A stretch of 64,000 nt of DNA from Takakia lepidozioides (lineage: Eukaryota > Streptophyta > Takakiopsida > Takakiales > Takakiaceae), in the NCBI GenBank assembly GCA_030704615.1, contig CM060731.1, positions 35,030,001 to 35,094,000 of the forward strand. Reading direction: 5' to 3'. The notes beneath the pieces were generated by a model. The model was given only the letters and a program-made list of their open reading frames with translations, was not told where the DNA came from and did not search any database. A program made the position numbers and the translations under genes. Shown here piece after piece: positions 23,387 to 50,090 of this stretch; position 1 is the first letter of the stretch, and each line of letters opens with the position of its first letter.

Positions 23387-24357
23387 CAATCTATAGAGAC
23401 ACTTAGCTCTTGGTGGAGATAATGCATTGGTGATCTAATGCACTTAATGCCCTGTGGTGTGTTGCAAAATCTCGCAGAGTGACCTAACATTGACAGAATT
23501 GCTTGTCCAAATGTGTGCATCGAGCTAGTGTGGAGAGAGCAGCAGTTCATTGACATACTTTTTGGTATAAAAAGTGAGCATTTGGCTTCAAAGCACCTTT
23601 GGACTAACAGATCACACCTCACTAAACCAAGTCTCATCTAGCCTAGCTGCATTGATGGGCCATCATTTATTGGGAGTCGGGCACACTTGAGTGGAACAAG
23701 AAATGATCAATTGGCTACACAAATGTAAATCTCTCTCCTCCTTAGACAGCTGATTATACCATTCAAATTGCAGTCATAGGTTGTTGATAGCTTTCCTTAG
23801 ATCTTCCTTTTTTCACATCAATCCAGGTTGATGCACCTATCAATATGTGGTCAGCACCTCAAGTCTAAATATGTCATCGTCTGGAGTTTTGGCAGTCTTG
23901 AACTGAGTATGACTTTGATGAATAAAGCATGTCTTCAAGGAGGCTTTTGTTCTCCAGCCTCAATACTACAGTTTCTCTCTAGTATGCCCGAGAATGCAAA
24001 GGCCGGAGGCATGTTGAGGATGCTGCCCCTGGCATTATGGGGGTGTTCCTTGGTAATAATATTTTCACTATATGTTCCAAGATGTTGAAAGCAACTAGGC
24101 AAACCTGCATTATAGCTGGAAAGAACCAATCATCCTGTTTGCAATGGAAGTGTAGTACTGCTGATCACGGTTTTGAAGCATTATAAGCTTTGGAGCAATG
24201 CGGGCAATCAAATGAATTCACTGGACAACTGCTTGTCGCACACCAAGTATTCAAGGAATCACAAAATGGTCGGAAGGATTCATACGGTTCACTCTGAATC
24301 CATGCACTAACCACAGGCTGCACCTAACCAATCTCAAATTGGAACAATACAGAGAAT
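23387..24357. other. Spacer with no recognised gene
   Basis: Short frames on both strands lack family similarity or a splice chain. The part closest to 24358 is probably the 3' UTR and downstream region of RPL34 on the minus strand. Confidence 0.4.
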
Positions 24358-25366
24358 TTAGGTCTGGGCCTTGGCAGCCTGCTTCTCCTTTGACTTCTGA
24401 ATCTTCAGCACCTTCTTAACTATTTTTTGCTCTTCCACGAGAAAAGCTCGAATGATGCTGCAAAACATACACCCCAATCAAAATTCAATAGTTCTTATTT
24501 AAGTAGATAACTTCACATTAGAAGAGCTACAGTGAAGGAGATGTGCATTTTCAACCCACTGCCCATCCGAATTTATCAGATGATACTACACATTGCACTA
24601 TATTCCTATGCACGAAATTTCGCACGACTTGATACTTACCGCTCACGCACAGCTGAGCCAGACATGTTTCCTCCATACGCTCTGTTGACCGTCTTTCGGT
24701 GCCTGTGAAGTCGCGATGTTTTGTACTCAGTTGGCCGCAGGTGCGGAATCTGCCTCAACACATGCCACAACACATGAGCACGTATGCAACACGAGAACTC
24801 ATACACAAGCGTCGTCCCAACCGAGCAACGAGTACTATGGTGCTACAATACCCACCCCAGCAATGCGCTTCCCAGTGATAGAGCACTTGGGACCTTTCGC
24901 CCGCTTCTTCGCAGTTTGGAACACAAGCCTTCCACCTGCAACCGTGCCAGGTAAGTACACTACACTACAATCTCACTAAACAGGGGCCAGAAGTGACAAG
25001 AAACTATTCCTCACGGGGAAACCAAACCAACCCCATACTCCTCCAATCACTGCGGATCCTGCCAGAAGCTGAAACACCTTCAAAACACTGTTGGTGTCTC
25101 GTCCTCTACACCAACCGGGACGCCACATACTCTTCTCTATCGGAGATCTAATCACAGATCAGCTGTATAATCCATTCACATGTCTCCCGCAAACCCTCCA
25201 CACATCTTCCCCATAACATAAGCCTTGCTCACTAACTTCCTCTTGAACGCACCAAAGAACCTTCTGACATCGACAAAACAACCATACCTGGCGTCTTCAC
25301 GACGCGAGTCTGGTTTGACTTGGTGGCATAGCTGTGGCGCCTGCGGTATGTGAGCCTTTGCACCAT
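24358..25366 (-). CDS. RPL34: 60S ribosomal protein L34 (eL34)
   Basis: Four exons on the minus strand join in frame: 25366-25288, 24935-24856, 24749-24640 and 24457-24358, giving 122 aa, the normal eL34 length. All introns are GT-AG. The protein begins [20 protein letters not shown], continues with [16 protein letters not shown] and [15 protein letters not shown], then [11 protein letters not shown], and ends in the lysine-rich helix [14 protein letters not shown], all hallmark eL34 stretches. It is a structural component of the large cytosolic ribosomal subunit. The region just upstream of the start is pyrimidine-rich on the coding strand (25408-25427), as in many ribosomal protein leaders. 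It is divergent from ECA3, with 792 bp between the two start codons. Confidence 0.95.
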
Positions 25367-26158
25367 ATTGACAGCGTCCGCAAGGCCTTTCACACTCAGT
25401 TCACACACGGAGAGCGAGGGCGAGAGAGACAACCCTCACCAACACAGCGTGCTTTGGCTCTTGCCTGTGCCCTAGATTGGACGGTCATCATCTATCCACG
25501 AGAGCTTCCAACATATCCAACGGCGCCAGTGCTTGTCAGCTCGATTGTAGATTAATTCCTCCTGTCATCCACTCACAGAAGTTCTCTCGAGATGGACAAC
25601 TTCCAATGAATAAATACCTCTGGTCATACACATCCGTGACTTTGGATGAATACCTTTCTGGCATCAGGTACTTTAGTGGATGTGGGATAATGAATATTGT
25701 GAATACATCCACGTTTCTCATACAAATGAATCATGTATTCATCCATTTTATTCATATACTTTTATTTATTCACAATTCTCCAGCACAGCTGGTAGCTCAG
25801 TTGGATAATACACTTTGCATCACCCCGGTCGGGATCTCAAATCCTGCTACCTTCTCCTTTAGCCTGGTGTGTCTGAGATGTTGTCTCTATGGCTATCGAT
25901 TGAGATGTTCAAGCTACGCGTATCGGATCATTACAATGGAGGCTTTGGTGAGGATCGTCTGAGATGGAGGAGGATAATTATTTGTACGAGAAAAAGAAAA
26001 GCTCAGTCCGCAGGGGAAGTTGGAAGAAGTTATTAGGGGGAAAAAGCTGTGCTGCAAGGGAGGAAACAAGGCCTTGAAGACAGAAACCCTGTACCCCTGC
26101 TTCTGGCTTCTCTAGCTTGCCAGCTCTGCCTGGGGCAGCGACCTGGAGCTACACCGGC
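25367..26158. promoter_or_regulatory. Shared divergent promoter region of RPL34 and ECA3
   Basis: The start codons of RPL34 (minus) and ECA3 (plus) face away from each other across 792 bp, so both promoters and 5' leaders must lie here unless distal leader exons exist. A SINE1 head fragment lies in the middle (25786-25870). No TATA box could be assigned with confidence on either strand. Confidence 0.55.
25786..25870 (+). repeat. SINE1-family 5' fragment in the divergent promoter
   Basis: Contains an exact box A, TAGCTCAGTTGG (25793-25804), and a weakened box B region (GATCTCAAATCC) followed by TGCTACCTTCTCC, as in the full SINE1 copy (TGCTACCTGCTCC). The downstream body is not recognisable, so it is 3'-truncated. 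It is too degraded in the acceptor and anticodon arms to be a functional tRNA. Confidence 0.6.
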
Positions 26159-40854
<14,696 letters not shown>

Positions 40855-42901
40855 GAAGTAGAACAAAGAAAAATGCATGGAGATCTTTGTTACTGCCAAG
40901 GTACACTTTCGGAGGTTGACTTTAAGATCTCTTAAGAGTCCCAACAATAGAACTGTAACCATGACACTTCTGTAGGTTGCTTCGAAGATCTTGAAACGAA
41001 CCTCCTTGGCAGTCTTAATGAGATATTAAGTAATCACTTCAGAGAATATGTGCATATGATCAACCATATTAAAAATTGAGCAGCACTAGTGACAGCTCTA
41101 TCGTTGACATTTTGAACTGATGATGTCAGGAAGACGTGGTACAGAGACAGCCAGAAAACCCTTCACATAATGCAGATTCTTTATGTTGTTTGTCCCAGTG
41201 ATTAGGATAACAGAAGGTGGACCCTAGATCTTAACTCCGATAGACTTATAGAGATCTGCTTAAATGATTGGCATTTTAGGTCACGTTCCGATCTTCAGAT
41301 TTCGAAGGCCCGACTTCTTGCCGAAAAGTCAAACGCGGCAGCAGTAACACCTTTGGTGCAGGTTCTCATTATTGTAAGTGTTTTGGAGCCAGTGGTTTGA
41401 GGATTGATGAAGCGAAATCTCCATTTCACCATAGCTCTGTAACGGGTTGTGTTGGCTGTAGTGCAAGTATCCACCTTGTATCCTGTAATATGAATGGCTG
41501 TTCTGTCTTGAGTCACATGCCCTATTAGTATGGGGGGCATCTTGTGGGTACTCAAAATTTGTGAACAGCATTTGTAATAGATTGGGTGGAGGTCGCTCTG
41601 GCACACAGGGTACAGTTGCAGCAACTCCAGGGATAATGCTGCCCTGGAAACCACTTGCTGTGGTACATAACACCGTTGTCGTCTGCTCTGGCCCCAGTTA
41701 GGTAGCTAGCCAAAGAGGGCCTATTAGGCTGCTGATTTTGCAACTTTTCAAGCCATGACATGGCTGTGTGGAATAGCATCACGCATGTGTGTGAGTGAAG
41801 CTTGATTTAGGCAACCTCATGTATGAATCTCTCTGTATAACGCACTGAAGTAGGCTATTGTGAGGTGCAATAGTGGCCATCTCACTCCTCATAATGGACC
41901 ATTGTTTGCCTGGCTTCAGCATAGCGACCATTTCCATTATCATCACTCGTGCATGTTTCCCAGCAAGAATCTCAACACTCGGTACACTCTTATCCTGAGC
42001 GAAACTGCTTCAAGAGGGAAGACAAGAAAGTTGAAAGTGTTATGTGCTCTGGTAGCACCAACTGATGTAAAACCTCCCTTGTGATCCACAAGGAGCAACT
42101 CGAGTAAAATAGAGTGGAGCTCATCACAAACAGTGTCGAGGATGTTCTGATTTGAAGGTTCTCAGTTTTGTGTCTGTGCATGAGTCTCACAAGTACTAAA
42201 CCATGCAAATCAGCAAATTGCGTTTTCTTATCCAGTGCAACAACTTCGCAAAGGGACTTCTCAAAGCAGCTGCACATTCAACACTGGTCACACAACACTG
42301 GCTGCTCCAGGCACTCTCTATTCTGGACCATTTGCAAAATAGAGTACTTAGACTTATTCTTCCACAATCTGGACTCTCCTTCACGATAGACAGTCTTGCA
42401 TGAGGTGTCGCTCAGCTCAGCTATATGAATATGAGAGTCCTACAACCACTCCGATCTGTACTCAATCACTCTGACGAGCGAGCCAATTGTCCTCTTGTTT
42501 CGGATTTTGCAATGTTAGAGAAGAGCGCCGATGCTTGAATGATGCGCAAGTGCAGATTGACAAGACCAACATTCACAGCAGATGTAAGCTTAGGTCTTGA
42601 CAGAGGGATTGTTCGTGGGAAATTGCAGGCTTGGAAGTTGTGGGCCCAGGGTGGTCCTCAGTGCAACAGGTCGATCTTTGATTGATTGTATGTATTAGAA
42701 GGAAGGAGGCACTGTTGTAACAGTACACGTACCCGATCATTTGGATCCCCGCAGTTTCTCTACAACACTTAGTACAGAGTTGGAGTGAGAGGGAAGTAGA
42801 TACAAGATACTACCGCCTGCAGGGGAGAGTGGGGAGAGTGGGGACTGGAGATTCTTAGGGAAGGTTGTGCATATCCGAGAAGTTGAGAAGTTGGGGGGAA
42901 G
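40855..42901. other. Spacer between ECA3 and the PDIL5-1-like gene
   Basis: No exon chain or known family was recognised. Several overlapping minus-strand frames near 41.3-41.8 kb look like chance openings. The proximal 500 bases before 42902 presumably hold the promoter of the PDIL gene. Confidence 0.4.
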
Positions 42902-44934
42902 ATGGAGGGAGCAAGGATGGGCCTTTTGGTTGCGGTGGTAGTGATGTTGGGCGCTTGCTTAGCAGTGCAGGCCGATGTGGTGAACCTCACAGATGCCACT
43001 TTTGTTGACAAGGTATGCGCTGATATTCCTTAGCTAAGCGGCATCTATGCTGTTATTGTAGCTATCCTTTGTGGGTGCAGGGATTGGGAGGTGGTAAGAG
43101 TGTGCTTTGTATCACTTATGTTGGAGTGACTGACACTCCCAGTCATGGCTTGAGGATGTTTGCATCCTCTCGACTTCCTTGTGATTCGTACTGAACCTGC
43201 TTCCTGACAGGAAGTGTGAATCAGATTGTTTGCATGTAGATAGCGGTGGTGATGTATGTTAAGGTGGGGAGTAGGCGGCAAGACTCCACATGTTGTCCAA
43301 TGTTCTGTCTCTTTCTTCCTCTTTGTCCGTTCAAGGTTGCCTCCATTTGGTAAAGAGGCCTTCTGTTGGGATAAGCGCTGGTCGATTTGTATACTTGAGC
43401 AAGGCAATCTGAGATGGGGTTTTGTGGAAAAACTCGGCCTACTGCATCTGGTGCATTGTCCTGCAACATCTCCGCTACACTATGTAAACCTTGCCCGCAT
43501 CTTGGAAATACTTGAGGGCCTTGAGCTCTCCTGCTTCTCGGATGATCCAAGTAGCGCCTGGTAGTTCTCTGAAGGCGTTTTTTTCAAGTGGGAATGTGAA
43601 ACACGGTCTTGCTCCACTTAGTTGAGGCTTAGATTTGCCTCCCATCTGTGTCAGATAAAGTTCCTCTTTAAACTATTTGTTGTCACCTTCCCTTTTTTCA
43701 GCTCTTCTTCTTTTGTGTATTTTATTGCCTTCATTACGGGCTTTGAACGGAACATCATAGCATACCCAGCCTTTGCCACGCTCCTCTCCTTTTTTTGTTA
43801 TTAAAGATGAGGAGACTCCTGCCATCTTGTGTCACTGCAGTTATATGCTGACCTTGTTATGATTGCAGGTGAAGGAGAAAGACACTGTGTGGTTTATCAA
43901 ATTCTATGCACCTTGGTGTGGCCACTGGTATGGAGCTAAACTTATTTCCCCTTCTATTGTGCTTTCACCATACATATGCTCTCAAGTTGATAGCAGATAA
44001 ACCTCTTTTCCTCTTTCAGACTCTGTCCCACTACTCCCAAGGGTGCAACTGGAAATATGAATTGCATCTGAGAAGCTATGCATGATGGTATTGACTTGCG
44101 CACTAGAGGCAAATCTCTTCCTCAATTATCAATCAATTTCATGCAACTGGATTGTTTGTTGTGGCCTTCACTGATTGCTGTCAAACTCAAACAGTTGTCG
44201 GTAACATATATGCAGCAAGCGTTTAGCCCCTACATGGGCTGAATTGGGGAAGGCATTGGAAGGAGAGGACGGTGTTGAGGTAGCCCATGTGGATTGCACC
44301 ACCAGCAAGTCTACTTGTGGCAAAGCCGATGTTCGCTCCTATCCCACTCTAAAGTTGTTCTACAATGGAGAAGAGTTAAAGAAGTATTCAGGTACTTGCT
44401 CCTCTCTTCTCCACCCCTTCTTCACCTGGGCTCTGTCTTTCGTGGCTGGCAGCCATACGTGCTGGGTGGCAGGAACTGTGTACATAGATACCAGAAGGGC
44501 TCATACAATCCGGCCTCTCCAGGGTTTCGACAGGCATCAACACAAATTCTGTGTTTATACGGTAGATGTTAGCAAGCGAAGTCTGAACAGGATAGAATAT
44601 GTAGTTCAGACGGTGGAGTCTTTGTCACCATATCACAAGGTCTGAGGGCACTCTACTTCTCAGCCTTATGCAGTAAGCGGTATCTGAAGTTCAGAAATTT
44701 TCCTTTTAGAGGTTTATCTTTTTGGGTCGACAAGTTCATTAATTTTACCAAAAGTGTAGGTGCTTTTATGGTAGCATTGGACTCGGTTAGAGGATGTTTG
44801 GCTTACATTCATTGTTGGTGATGGATCATGAAACAGGTCCCCGTGATCTGGAATCCTTGAAGGCTTTTGCTGTCGAAGCAGTAGCAGAGATTGCCAGAAC
44901 AGGGAGTGAGGAAGGTGCTACAGCCACTGTGTAA
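42902..44934 (+). CDS. PDIL5-1: PDIL5-1-like single-thioredoxin-domain protein disulfide isomerase
   Basis: Four exons join in frame at GT-AG borders: 42902-43012, 43869-43927, 44216-44391 and 44837-44934, giving 147 aa, the length of PDIL5-1 proteins. The N-terminal 25 residues form a hydrophobic signal peptide (LLVAVVVMLGACLAVQA). The thioredoxin domain follows: VWFIKFYAPWCGHC places the CGHC redox site across the exon 2/3 junction, then VDCTTSKSTCGK and the cis-proline stretch SYPTLKLFYNGEE. The C-terminus has no KDEL-type signal, as in this subgroup. Predicted role: thiol-disulfide exchange in the secretory pathway. The active-site cysteines are both present. The start ATG is the first in frame; a second Met is five residues later. 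Confidence 0.9.
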
Positions 44935-45274
44935 AGCCCTTCTGATGTTGAGGGAGCAGCTGCAGCTTCTGTCAACATGGTTATTGCATGGACTGCTACG
45001 TCCCCATTGAAGAGCGCTGACCTTCTCATGGAACCATGGGAAGCACTGAATTCTGTTGGAGACAAAATTTTCTATTGCTCTGTTGTGTAGACACTAGTTG
45101 TTGTGCTGGTTGCACTACTGATATGTATTTCCCCTCAGAATGTTTTCTATATACCAATTGCATTTGTTAATTTCTATTCGGACACTCAGTAAGTTGGCAA
45201 TTTGCTGAACGGTCCATATCGGGATGCCTTTCTTCTTTTGGACAAATCTTGGTTAGAGAGTCACAGCAAAATGA

Positions 45275-45640
45275 TCACCTCGCAGTATAGCTCGAGTACT
45301 TCAGGCCTTTTTGAAAGTTGACTTCTCTTTGGTAGTTTTCTCCTACTTGTGATGCCTGTGCATTCTTTTTATGGAGAAGAGTAAACACCAGAGAGAACCC
45401 TTTGTTTGAATCTTTAATCCTGGACATCCCTAACACCTTCTGCAGAGAGAGAGATGGTGTTTGGCATAGCCTTGTGGCCATAGACTCCTAGTACAAGAGG
45501 GAGCAGAGACTACCTTTGTGAGGGGCTCAGTCTAGTACTGGATGTTACCTTGGTGTAAACATTTGGTTCAGGATTTCCAGATTTCCTCTGAAGGAAATCC
45601 CTTCAGACAAGCTTCAATCTGCTGCGAGTGACCTCCAGGG
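45275..45640 (-). mobile_element. LINE 3' fragment, second diverged copy
   Basis: The segment with GCATAGCCTTGTGGCCATAG, the downstream CCAGATTTCCTCTGAAGGAA and CCCTTCA blocks parallels 46560-46745 at the end of the larger LINE. Both encode a similar stretch (MATRLCQT here, MATRLRQT there). It carries only the 3' end of the element. Confidence 0.6.
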
Positions 45641-46565
45641 CTTTACGCTCAGCTCCAATAGATATTTAACTTTAGGGGATAGTTGGTTATGGGATTATCC
45701 TTGTTTTGAGTTTGTGACATGGGTGAGCACTGAGTTTTCTTAGGATGATCTGAAGGGCCTAGGTACCCTCAACTTTAGACTGAAATTTACAGTAAGGGTG
45801 GGGAGTCTACCTTTGAACAATAGGCTCGGGAGTTGGTCTTACTTCTGCCGCGCATCACAAGATGTACAAGAGAGTTTCTCACCCCGAGTAAAGGGTGGAT
45901 GGATTGAAGCTTAAATGATGAAATTGCTTGAGGTGCACAGAAGGTATAAACGCATAAACTTTAGCAGGAAAATGTTGATGGAAACAACTTGTATTTGAAG
46001 GGCTGTCTAGGGAATGATAATAATAGAACCAACCACATTTTCATGAAACATGGTAGGGTACTGAATCCAGTGAAGTGGCAAACTGTAGCACAGATTTCCA
46101 TCCACTTTGAGAAATTTAAATAAGAAACTTAGAGTCCATGATCTCGAGGTATTAGATCTACGCGAAGCCCCAGGAGATCAAATTCATAGTTGCATTTCAA
46201 GATCGCCTACAATCAATCAGACTCGACACCTTCTTTCTGTTCAACATTTCAAACATTCTCAACAAAACTCTGCACAAGGGATATGACAACTCATGTGAAC
46301 AGCATGTTGTCAATCGAGGGAGTTGTCCAATGCGCCAAGGTAGAGGTGGGCAACAGGTCTCTCACAACACCATCTTTGCCGCATCCAGGTATGTTACTGT
46401 ATCTTCTGGCAGAGGCCATCTCTTAATTTGTGGATGGTCACATGTTTCGCTGGTTCCACTGCTTTTCTTGCTATGGATGTATTTTGAAAGGAGAAGACAA
46501 ACTGAGTGTACCAGGCTTTAGCAAGTCTATCCCAAGTTGATACTGACAATGAGCAGAGATTGTAC

Positions 46566-47734
46566 TCATAAGACGTTGTTTGCCGTAGCCTTGTGGCCAT
46601 TGACCCCGCGCCCAGTTTGAGCAGGAACAAAAGGGACAGAACCTACCTCTGTCAGGGGCTGACGTTGGTAGTAAGACTTACCTCCATATATAGAATTAAT
46701 CCGGGTTTTCCAGATATCCTCTAGAAATCCCTTCACACACGCCCAGGTAAGTGTAGGAAGGGAGGACCGGGATCTCTTGACTACCCCACTGCCACTTAAG
46801 ATCACTCCCTCTCCTCTGTCGTTGAATGCTACCACTGCACATTTGCTGACATTAGCCTCTAGCCCCCAAAGATCAAAGTATCTCTTCGCGCAATCAATCA
46901 ACTCCTGGAGATTGGTTGGAGTCTCCCCTATGCCTGCGAAGTCATCCGCAAACATAAGGGCTGGTATGGTGGTATCACCCACCCTTAACCCAAATCCCTC
47001 ACTTTCCACATCCTCGAGGAGTTGATTGATGAAAACATTGAAGAGCAGAGGGGAGAGAGTACATCCTTGAGCTACACCTTGGTCTATGTCAAAGAAGTTG
47101 GACTTCTGTCCGTTAACAGTGACACAGCTTTTGGTGTGAGCATAGGTGGGTTTCCCTTCTTTTTTCCTTCCCTGGATAATCTGGCTTAGAGTGAAGATAT
47201 GATCCACACAGCCCTTGTTTCGCCGAAAGCCAGCTTGGCCTTCGTGGAAACAACCTCTAGACTCCAGATCAACCTTGAGACGAGTACTTGTAACTCTGCA
47301 GAATGTCTTGCCAACAGCATTGAGGAACGTGATGCCACGGTAGTTCCCCGGTTCTTCTCTGTCACCCTTCTTGTATAGATTGACAATGACCCCCTGTCGC
47401 CAGCGAAAGGGATCATTTCAGTCTTCCAGATAAGGTTAAAGAGGAGAACTAGGGCCTCTATCATGGGATCACCACCGTGCTTGATAAGCTCGTTGACAAT
47501 ACCATCAGGTCCACCAGCTTTATATCCATTTAAATGTTCAATTGCTTCCACAATCTCAGAAGAACTAATGGGAGCATTATAAGCCATTGAAATATACTCC
47601 AGTTCATCAGGGCTGTTTTGAATCATAGGAACAGTTTTTCCAACTGTGTCATTCAGCAGACGACCCCTCACTGGTAGACCTAGAAGTTCTGCCAAGGATA
47701 CTGTAGTGAGTTTCAAAGGTTTTGACAATGTCAA
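46566..47734 (-). pseudogene. LINE reverse transcriptase, frameshifted and internally deleted
   Basis: Two minus-strand frames overlap. The first (47734-47186) carries the fingers region (YKAGGPDGIVNELIKHGG) and then runs out of frame near 47395. The second (47207-46566) has QGCTLSPLLF and the FADD catalytic box. The segment with the first catalytic aspartate (motif A), expected just before TKSCVTVNG, is missing: GRKKEGKPTYA runs directly into it. The enzyme cannot be active. Confidence 0.75.
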
Positions 47735-47939
47735 CCGATGAAGTCACCACTGCACCTCTAGTAGTCTTCAGCGCTTGTACTTGCTGACCGTTTTTCGGCT
47801 TGTACAAACGTTGAAGGGCCAACCAGAATTGCTTGTCATTACCACCATGGTGGTTTGAGTTTATTTCACTGTATAACTTGTCCCAGTATAATTTCTTCTG
47901 AGACCTAACAAGCTGATTGATATCTTTACGGAGCTGGTA

Positions 47940-49079
47940 CTACCTCGCCCACAATTCTCTGTTGGTTTCCAAATTGCAGCACTCTTTATAGAGGGCTCGT
48001 CTCTCAGCTATCTTGAGTTTAATCTCATTAGTCCACCAATTAACTGCTCTACCGCAGACAATTAGTTTCCTCCCAATGATCTTGTCAGCCACGGAGGAAA
48101 TGAAACTCCCCCAAGAGTCCACTGCTCTTTCGACTTCATTTCTTGTGTTAACAGAGCGTGACTGAAGTTCTTGGAGTGATTGGACAAAATGAGGGAGAGC
48201 CTCTTGCAAGGCCTGGACGTACTCAGCCTTGACCTCCTCATTGTGGAATTTTTCTATGCACCACTTCCGAATCGAACGTTTCACAGATCTCTTGGTGGTG
48301 GGAAAACACCTTTTGATCTCAGTCCAAACCAGGAAGTGGTCAGAGGTACCAATATCAGTTCTGTCGATCAACACATTGGCACACTGGGGGAACAAAATTT
48401 TGTCCATTATGATATAGTCCACAATGGAACGTTCCCCAGTTTGGGATTTCTCACGAGTCCACTGCACTTGGTCACCTCTTGTCCTGTTATTCAAGGTCAA
48501 AAGCTGAAGCTCTTCTAGACAGTTAATTAACCGTCTGCCATTAGAATTCAGCGCGTCCTCACCAAAAGGTCCAATGATATCGTCCTGATGGATCCCTTTG
48601 CCCACCCGGGCATTGAAGTCCCCCAATAGTACCACCTGACCTTTGGCAAGGAACGAAGCACAGTCCAGCTTTACATCTTCGAAGGCCTTGTCTGCGTCAG
48701 CACTAAGGGTCCCCTCTGTGGGCATGTAAACACAACCAACAAAGAGGTCCTTTGTACTCATGCCGCCCTTCAAATTCAGTTTTAGCCAGATACTATGCTC
48801 GTACCTCAAACCCTTGTTGATAATTTCACAATTGTCAAACAAGAAATCACGGACAAAGAATCCGACCCCTTTTTGACCGCGTTTGGCAGAGGCTGCCTTG
48901 AGAGTACACATCTTACCTGCCCATTTATAACCAATGACATCTCCAACCAGTTTATCCGACGTTTCCCATGTTTCTTGCCCAGCACAGATATGAATATCAT
49001 TAGTCCGAAGAACTTGTCCCACTTCAAGTTGTTTCCTTTGGTTGGTCAACCCTGAGAAGTTGAAAGTGGCCAGCCGCAA
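47940..49079 (-). CDS. LINE endonuclease domain (APE/EEP superfamily)
   Basis: An open frame of 379 aa. The N-terminus ATFNFSGL, then GQETWE, the LLGDFNARVG block, the VDYIIMD region and GTSDHFLVW follow the EEP nuclease order, with the catalytic Glu of QETW, the Asp of GDFN and the His of SDH all present. It would nick the target to prime reverse transcription. The frame ends just before the reverse transcriptase, which continues in a different, damaged frame. Confidence 0.8.
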   Translation of the reverse strand: MRLATFNFSGLTNQRKQLEVGQVLRTNDIHICAGQETWETSDKLVGDVIGYKWAGKMCTLKAASAKRGQKGVGFFVRDFLFDNCEIINKGLRYEHSIWLKLNLKGGMSTKDLFVGCVYMPTEGTLSADADKAFEDVKLDCASFLAKGQVVLLGDFNARVGKGIHQDDIIGPFGEDALNSNGRRLINCLEELQLLTLNNRTRGDQVQWTREKSQTGERSIVDYIIMDKILFPQCANVLIDRTDIGTSDHFLVWTEIKRCFPTTKRSVKRSIRKWCIEKFHNEEVKAEYVQALQEALPHFVQSLQELQSRSVNTRNEVERAVDSWGSFISSVADKIIGRKLIVCGRAVNWWTNEIKLKIAERRALYKECCNLETNRELWAR

Positions 49080-49879
49080 GCCAGCCCTTTGCGTGTGAAT
49101 TGTTTGTCGTCTAGGTAGCTTGTGATTGCTCCTGGACGGCCAACAGTTCTGACAGTTACCCCATGTGTAGATTTTGCTCGTCTTGTGTAAACTTTGAGAA
49201 TTGTTAAACCATTCAGGGTACCGAATCTTTCAGTTACACGACGCACAGGCTCCGCACACATAGGGGCAGATTGTCCGTCAGACTGCTTGGGGACAATTAC
49301 CCCGTGTATAGAATTTGTTCGTCTTGTGTAAACCTTGAGGATTGGTAAACCATTCAGAGTACCAAATCCTTCAGATTCAGGACGTTCAGGTTCCGTACAC
49401 TTAGGGGCATCTTGTCCTTCTGGCTGTTTGGATTCAACCTCATCCAGAGCATCAAACCGATTAGAAACTCTCAAGTTGAAGTTGTTGCCCTTGGTTGTCT
49501 TCCTAGAGCGCCCCATTGAATCACCAATGGCTAAGACTGCTCTCCAGCCAGTCAAGGGACGAACTTCTTTGAGATTGAATTGATGCGGGACTCTATTAGA
49601 AGCACTTTTGGTCATTACAACCTTCATCGTACCCCTGTTATCAAGTCTCGAGATGGTACCATTAGCCATGAAATCCAAGCCTAAGCTAGAGCATGTAGTT
49701 TTAAAGGACACAGCGTCCATCCTGGGATTCACCCCAAAAACTACACATGAAGCCCTAGATTTGGCATAAGTAACCAATTCCCAGGGATCACCCTGAGGAG
49801 TGTTGATGATGATAGGAGCTAAATTTTTGATTGTTTTCGCAGGCGATAAGTTTAAGCACAGGAACCAACCCGAGCCCAA
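49046..49879 (-). CDS. LINE first-frame protein (ORF1-like)
   Basis: An open frame of 277 aa. The central segment containing LRVSNRFDALDEVE resembles the linker found before the endonuclease in plant LINE ORFs. Tandemly similar segments occur downstream (LNGLPILKVYTRRTNSIHGV and LNGLTILKVYTRRAKSTHGV), an internal duplication of about 50 residues. No zinc knuckle was recognised. Its end overlaps the endonuclease frame by 34 bases in another phase, so the two may once have been joined or translated separately. Confidence 0.6.
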   Translation of the reverse strand: MGSGWFLCLNLSPAKTIKNLAPIIINTPQGDPWELVTYAKSRASCVVFGVNPRMDAVSFKTTCSSLGLDFMANGTISRLDNRGTMKVVMTKSASNRVPHQFNLKEVRPLTGWRAVLAIGDSMGRSRKTTKGNNFNLRVSNRFDALDEVESKQPEGQDAPKCTEPERPESEGFGTLNGLPILKVYTRRTNSIHGVIVPKQSDGQSAPMCAEPVRRVTERFGTLNGLTILKVYTRRAKSTHGVTVRTVGRPGAITSYLDDKQFTRKGLACGWPLSTSQG

Positions 49880-50090
49880 GTGCCGAGTATGCTAGACAGA
49901 GCATACGACTGCCCAATTTGGGCGGAGGGGCTGCCCCCAAGCGGTAGGAGTCCGCTTGTTACCATTCAGAGATCACACTCCAGGGAGTTGCAGGGAATGG
50001 CCCGTGTAGGCATATTCTAAAGAGGGAAAGGCCCCAAGCTTTCCAACTAAATCCAATGCACTACCTTTACCTGAAGCAAAGCGCTTCAGG

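Larger units (their letters stand above)
46394..50090 (-). mobile_element. Damaged non-LTR retrotransposon (LINE, APE endonuclease type)
   Basis: On the minus strand the order is: a leader (about 50.1-49.9 kb), a first frame (49879-49046), an endonuclease domain (49079-47940), a reverse transcriptase region (about 47734-46650) and a C-terminal tail. The order and the APE-type nuclease identify a LINE. It is not autonomous: the reverse transcriptase is broken by a stop after the endonuclease part, a frameshift and an internal gap. The 3' end and poly(A) tail could not be placed, and no flanking duplication was found. Confidence 0.8.

Noticed and set aside
25793-25865. Functional tRNA gene.
   Set aside because: Box A is exact but the T arm is mutated and the stems do not pair; it matches the SINE1 head.
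41295-41782. Three overlapping minus-strand frames between ECA3 and PDIL.
   Set aside because: Mutually overlapping in different phases, with no known motif. Best explained as chance openings.
43221-43564. Overlapping open frames on both strands in PDIL intron 1.
   Set aside because: No family similarity; they lie within an intron supported by conserved exons on either side.
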